A DNA stretch of 14,652 nucleotides from Desulfobacterales bacterium (GTDB lineage: Bacteria; Desulfobacterota; Desulfobacteria; Desulfobacterales; C00003106). The position numbers were made by a program, and so were the translations under genes. The stretch covers positions 1 to 14,652 of the forward strand of contig DAOVGD010000113.1 of assembly GCA_030672555.1 (NCBI GenBank). Reading direction: 5' to 3'. This document shows, in pieces, positions 14,473-14,652 of the stretch. Position 1 is the stretch's first letter; every line of letters starts with the position of its first letter. The notes beneath the pieces were generated by a model that worked only from the letters and a program-made list of their open reading frames with translations, made no database searches and was not told the DNA's origin.

Positions 14473-14652
14473 ATGCTTTCTGATGAGATAAAACCTGCCT
14501 GGTATGTACTTCATACAAGAAGCCGTTTTGAACAGGTCGTTTCGGACGGTCTAACAAAAAAAAACCTTGATGCATTTCTTCCCAAGGTCGCCAAGCCCAG
14601 CAAGCGCCGCGATCGACGCTTGATCATTCGCGTACCCCTCTTCCCCGGCTAT
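14473..14652 (+). CDS. NusG/RfaH-family transcription antiterminator, 5' part only
   Basis: The first 60 codons of a gene that runs off the window. The translation WYVLHTRSRFEQVVSDGL (residues 10-27), followed by DAFLPKV and the ending PLFPGY, is the start of the NusG N-terminal domain that binds RNA polymerase. It resembles specialised NusG paralogues (RfaH, UpxY types), which are often the first gene of a surface-polysaccharide operon and help RNA polymerase read through it. A stop codon in frame at 14461 rules out an upstream start, and no ribosome-binding site is visible before the ATG. It follows the terminator and has its own promoter, so it belongs to a new transcription unit. Whether it is housekeeping NusG or a paralogue cannot be settled from this part; the lone position after a pil operon favours a paralogue. 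Confidence 0.85.
   Translation, partial: MLSDEIKPAWYVLHTRSRFEQVVSDGLTKKNLDAFLPKVAKPSKRRDRRLIIRVPLFPGY

Overview
The window holds most of a type IV pilus (T4P) locus, all on the + strand. It looks like a Desulfobacterota-type (former deltaproteobacterial) genome of moderate GC. That assignment is an inference from the gene order (HTH-pilM-pilN-pilO-pilP-pilQ-LysM, then minor pilins and pilY1), the lipoprotein-type secretin, a good sigma-54 promoter and several dispersed intergenic palindromes. No rRNA, tRNA, CRISPR array or intact mobile element was seen.

Layout. Positions 1-653 are AT-rich and without a convincing gene; they carry two palindromic repeats and possibly an old insertion-sequence end. 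Positions 654-7284 form one tightly packed block: a small XRE-type regulator, then pilM, pilN, pilO, pilP and pilQ, then a LysM protein resembling the secretin-associated protein TsaP. Neighbouring genes overlap by 4 to 38 nt, or are 2 nt apart. Positions 7285-7495 hold an AT-rich palindrome and a sigma-54 promoter (7407-7423). That promoter is placed to drive a second block: fimT/gspH-like, pilV, pilW, pilX, pilY1 and a small exported protein of unknown function. The block ends at a strong intrinsic terminator (14373-14416). An ACTTTA repeat cluster lies between pilW and pilX. The window closes with the first 60 codons of a NusG/RfaH-family antiterminator, which probably opens a different, unseen operon.

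How the parts work together. PilM (cytoplasmic, actin-like) binds the N-terminal tail of PilN. PilN and PilO form the inner-membrane alignment complex. The lipoprotein PilP links that complex to the outer-membrane secretin PilQ, and the LysM/TsaP-like protein probably ties PilQ to peptidoglycan. The four minor pilins and PilY1 make the priming and tip complex that starts pilus assembly. The motors (PilB, PilT), platform (PilC), prepilin peptidase (PilD) and major pilin (PilA) are not here and must lie elsewhere.

The core is a conventional T4P system. The less ordinary points are the sigma-54 promoter splitting the locus into two expression units, the predicted leaderless transcript of the NusG paralogue, the uncharacterised exported protein after PilY1, the ACTTTA repeat cluster, and calcium-loop-like motifs in three tip-complex proteins. 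All functional calls come from reading motifs by eye; no database search was made.
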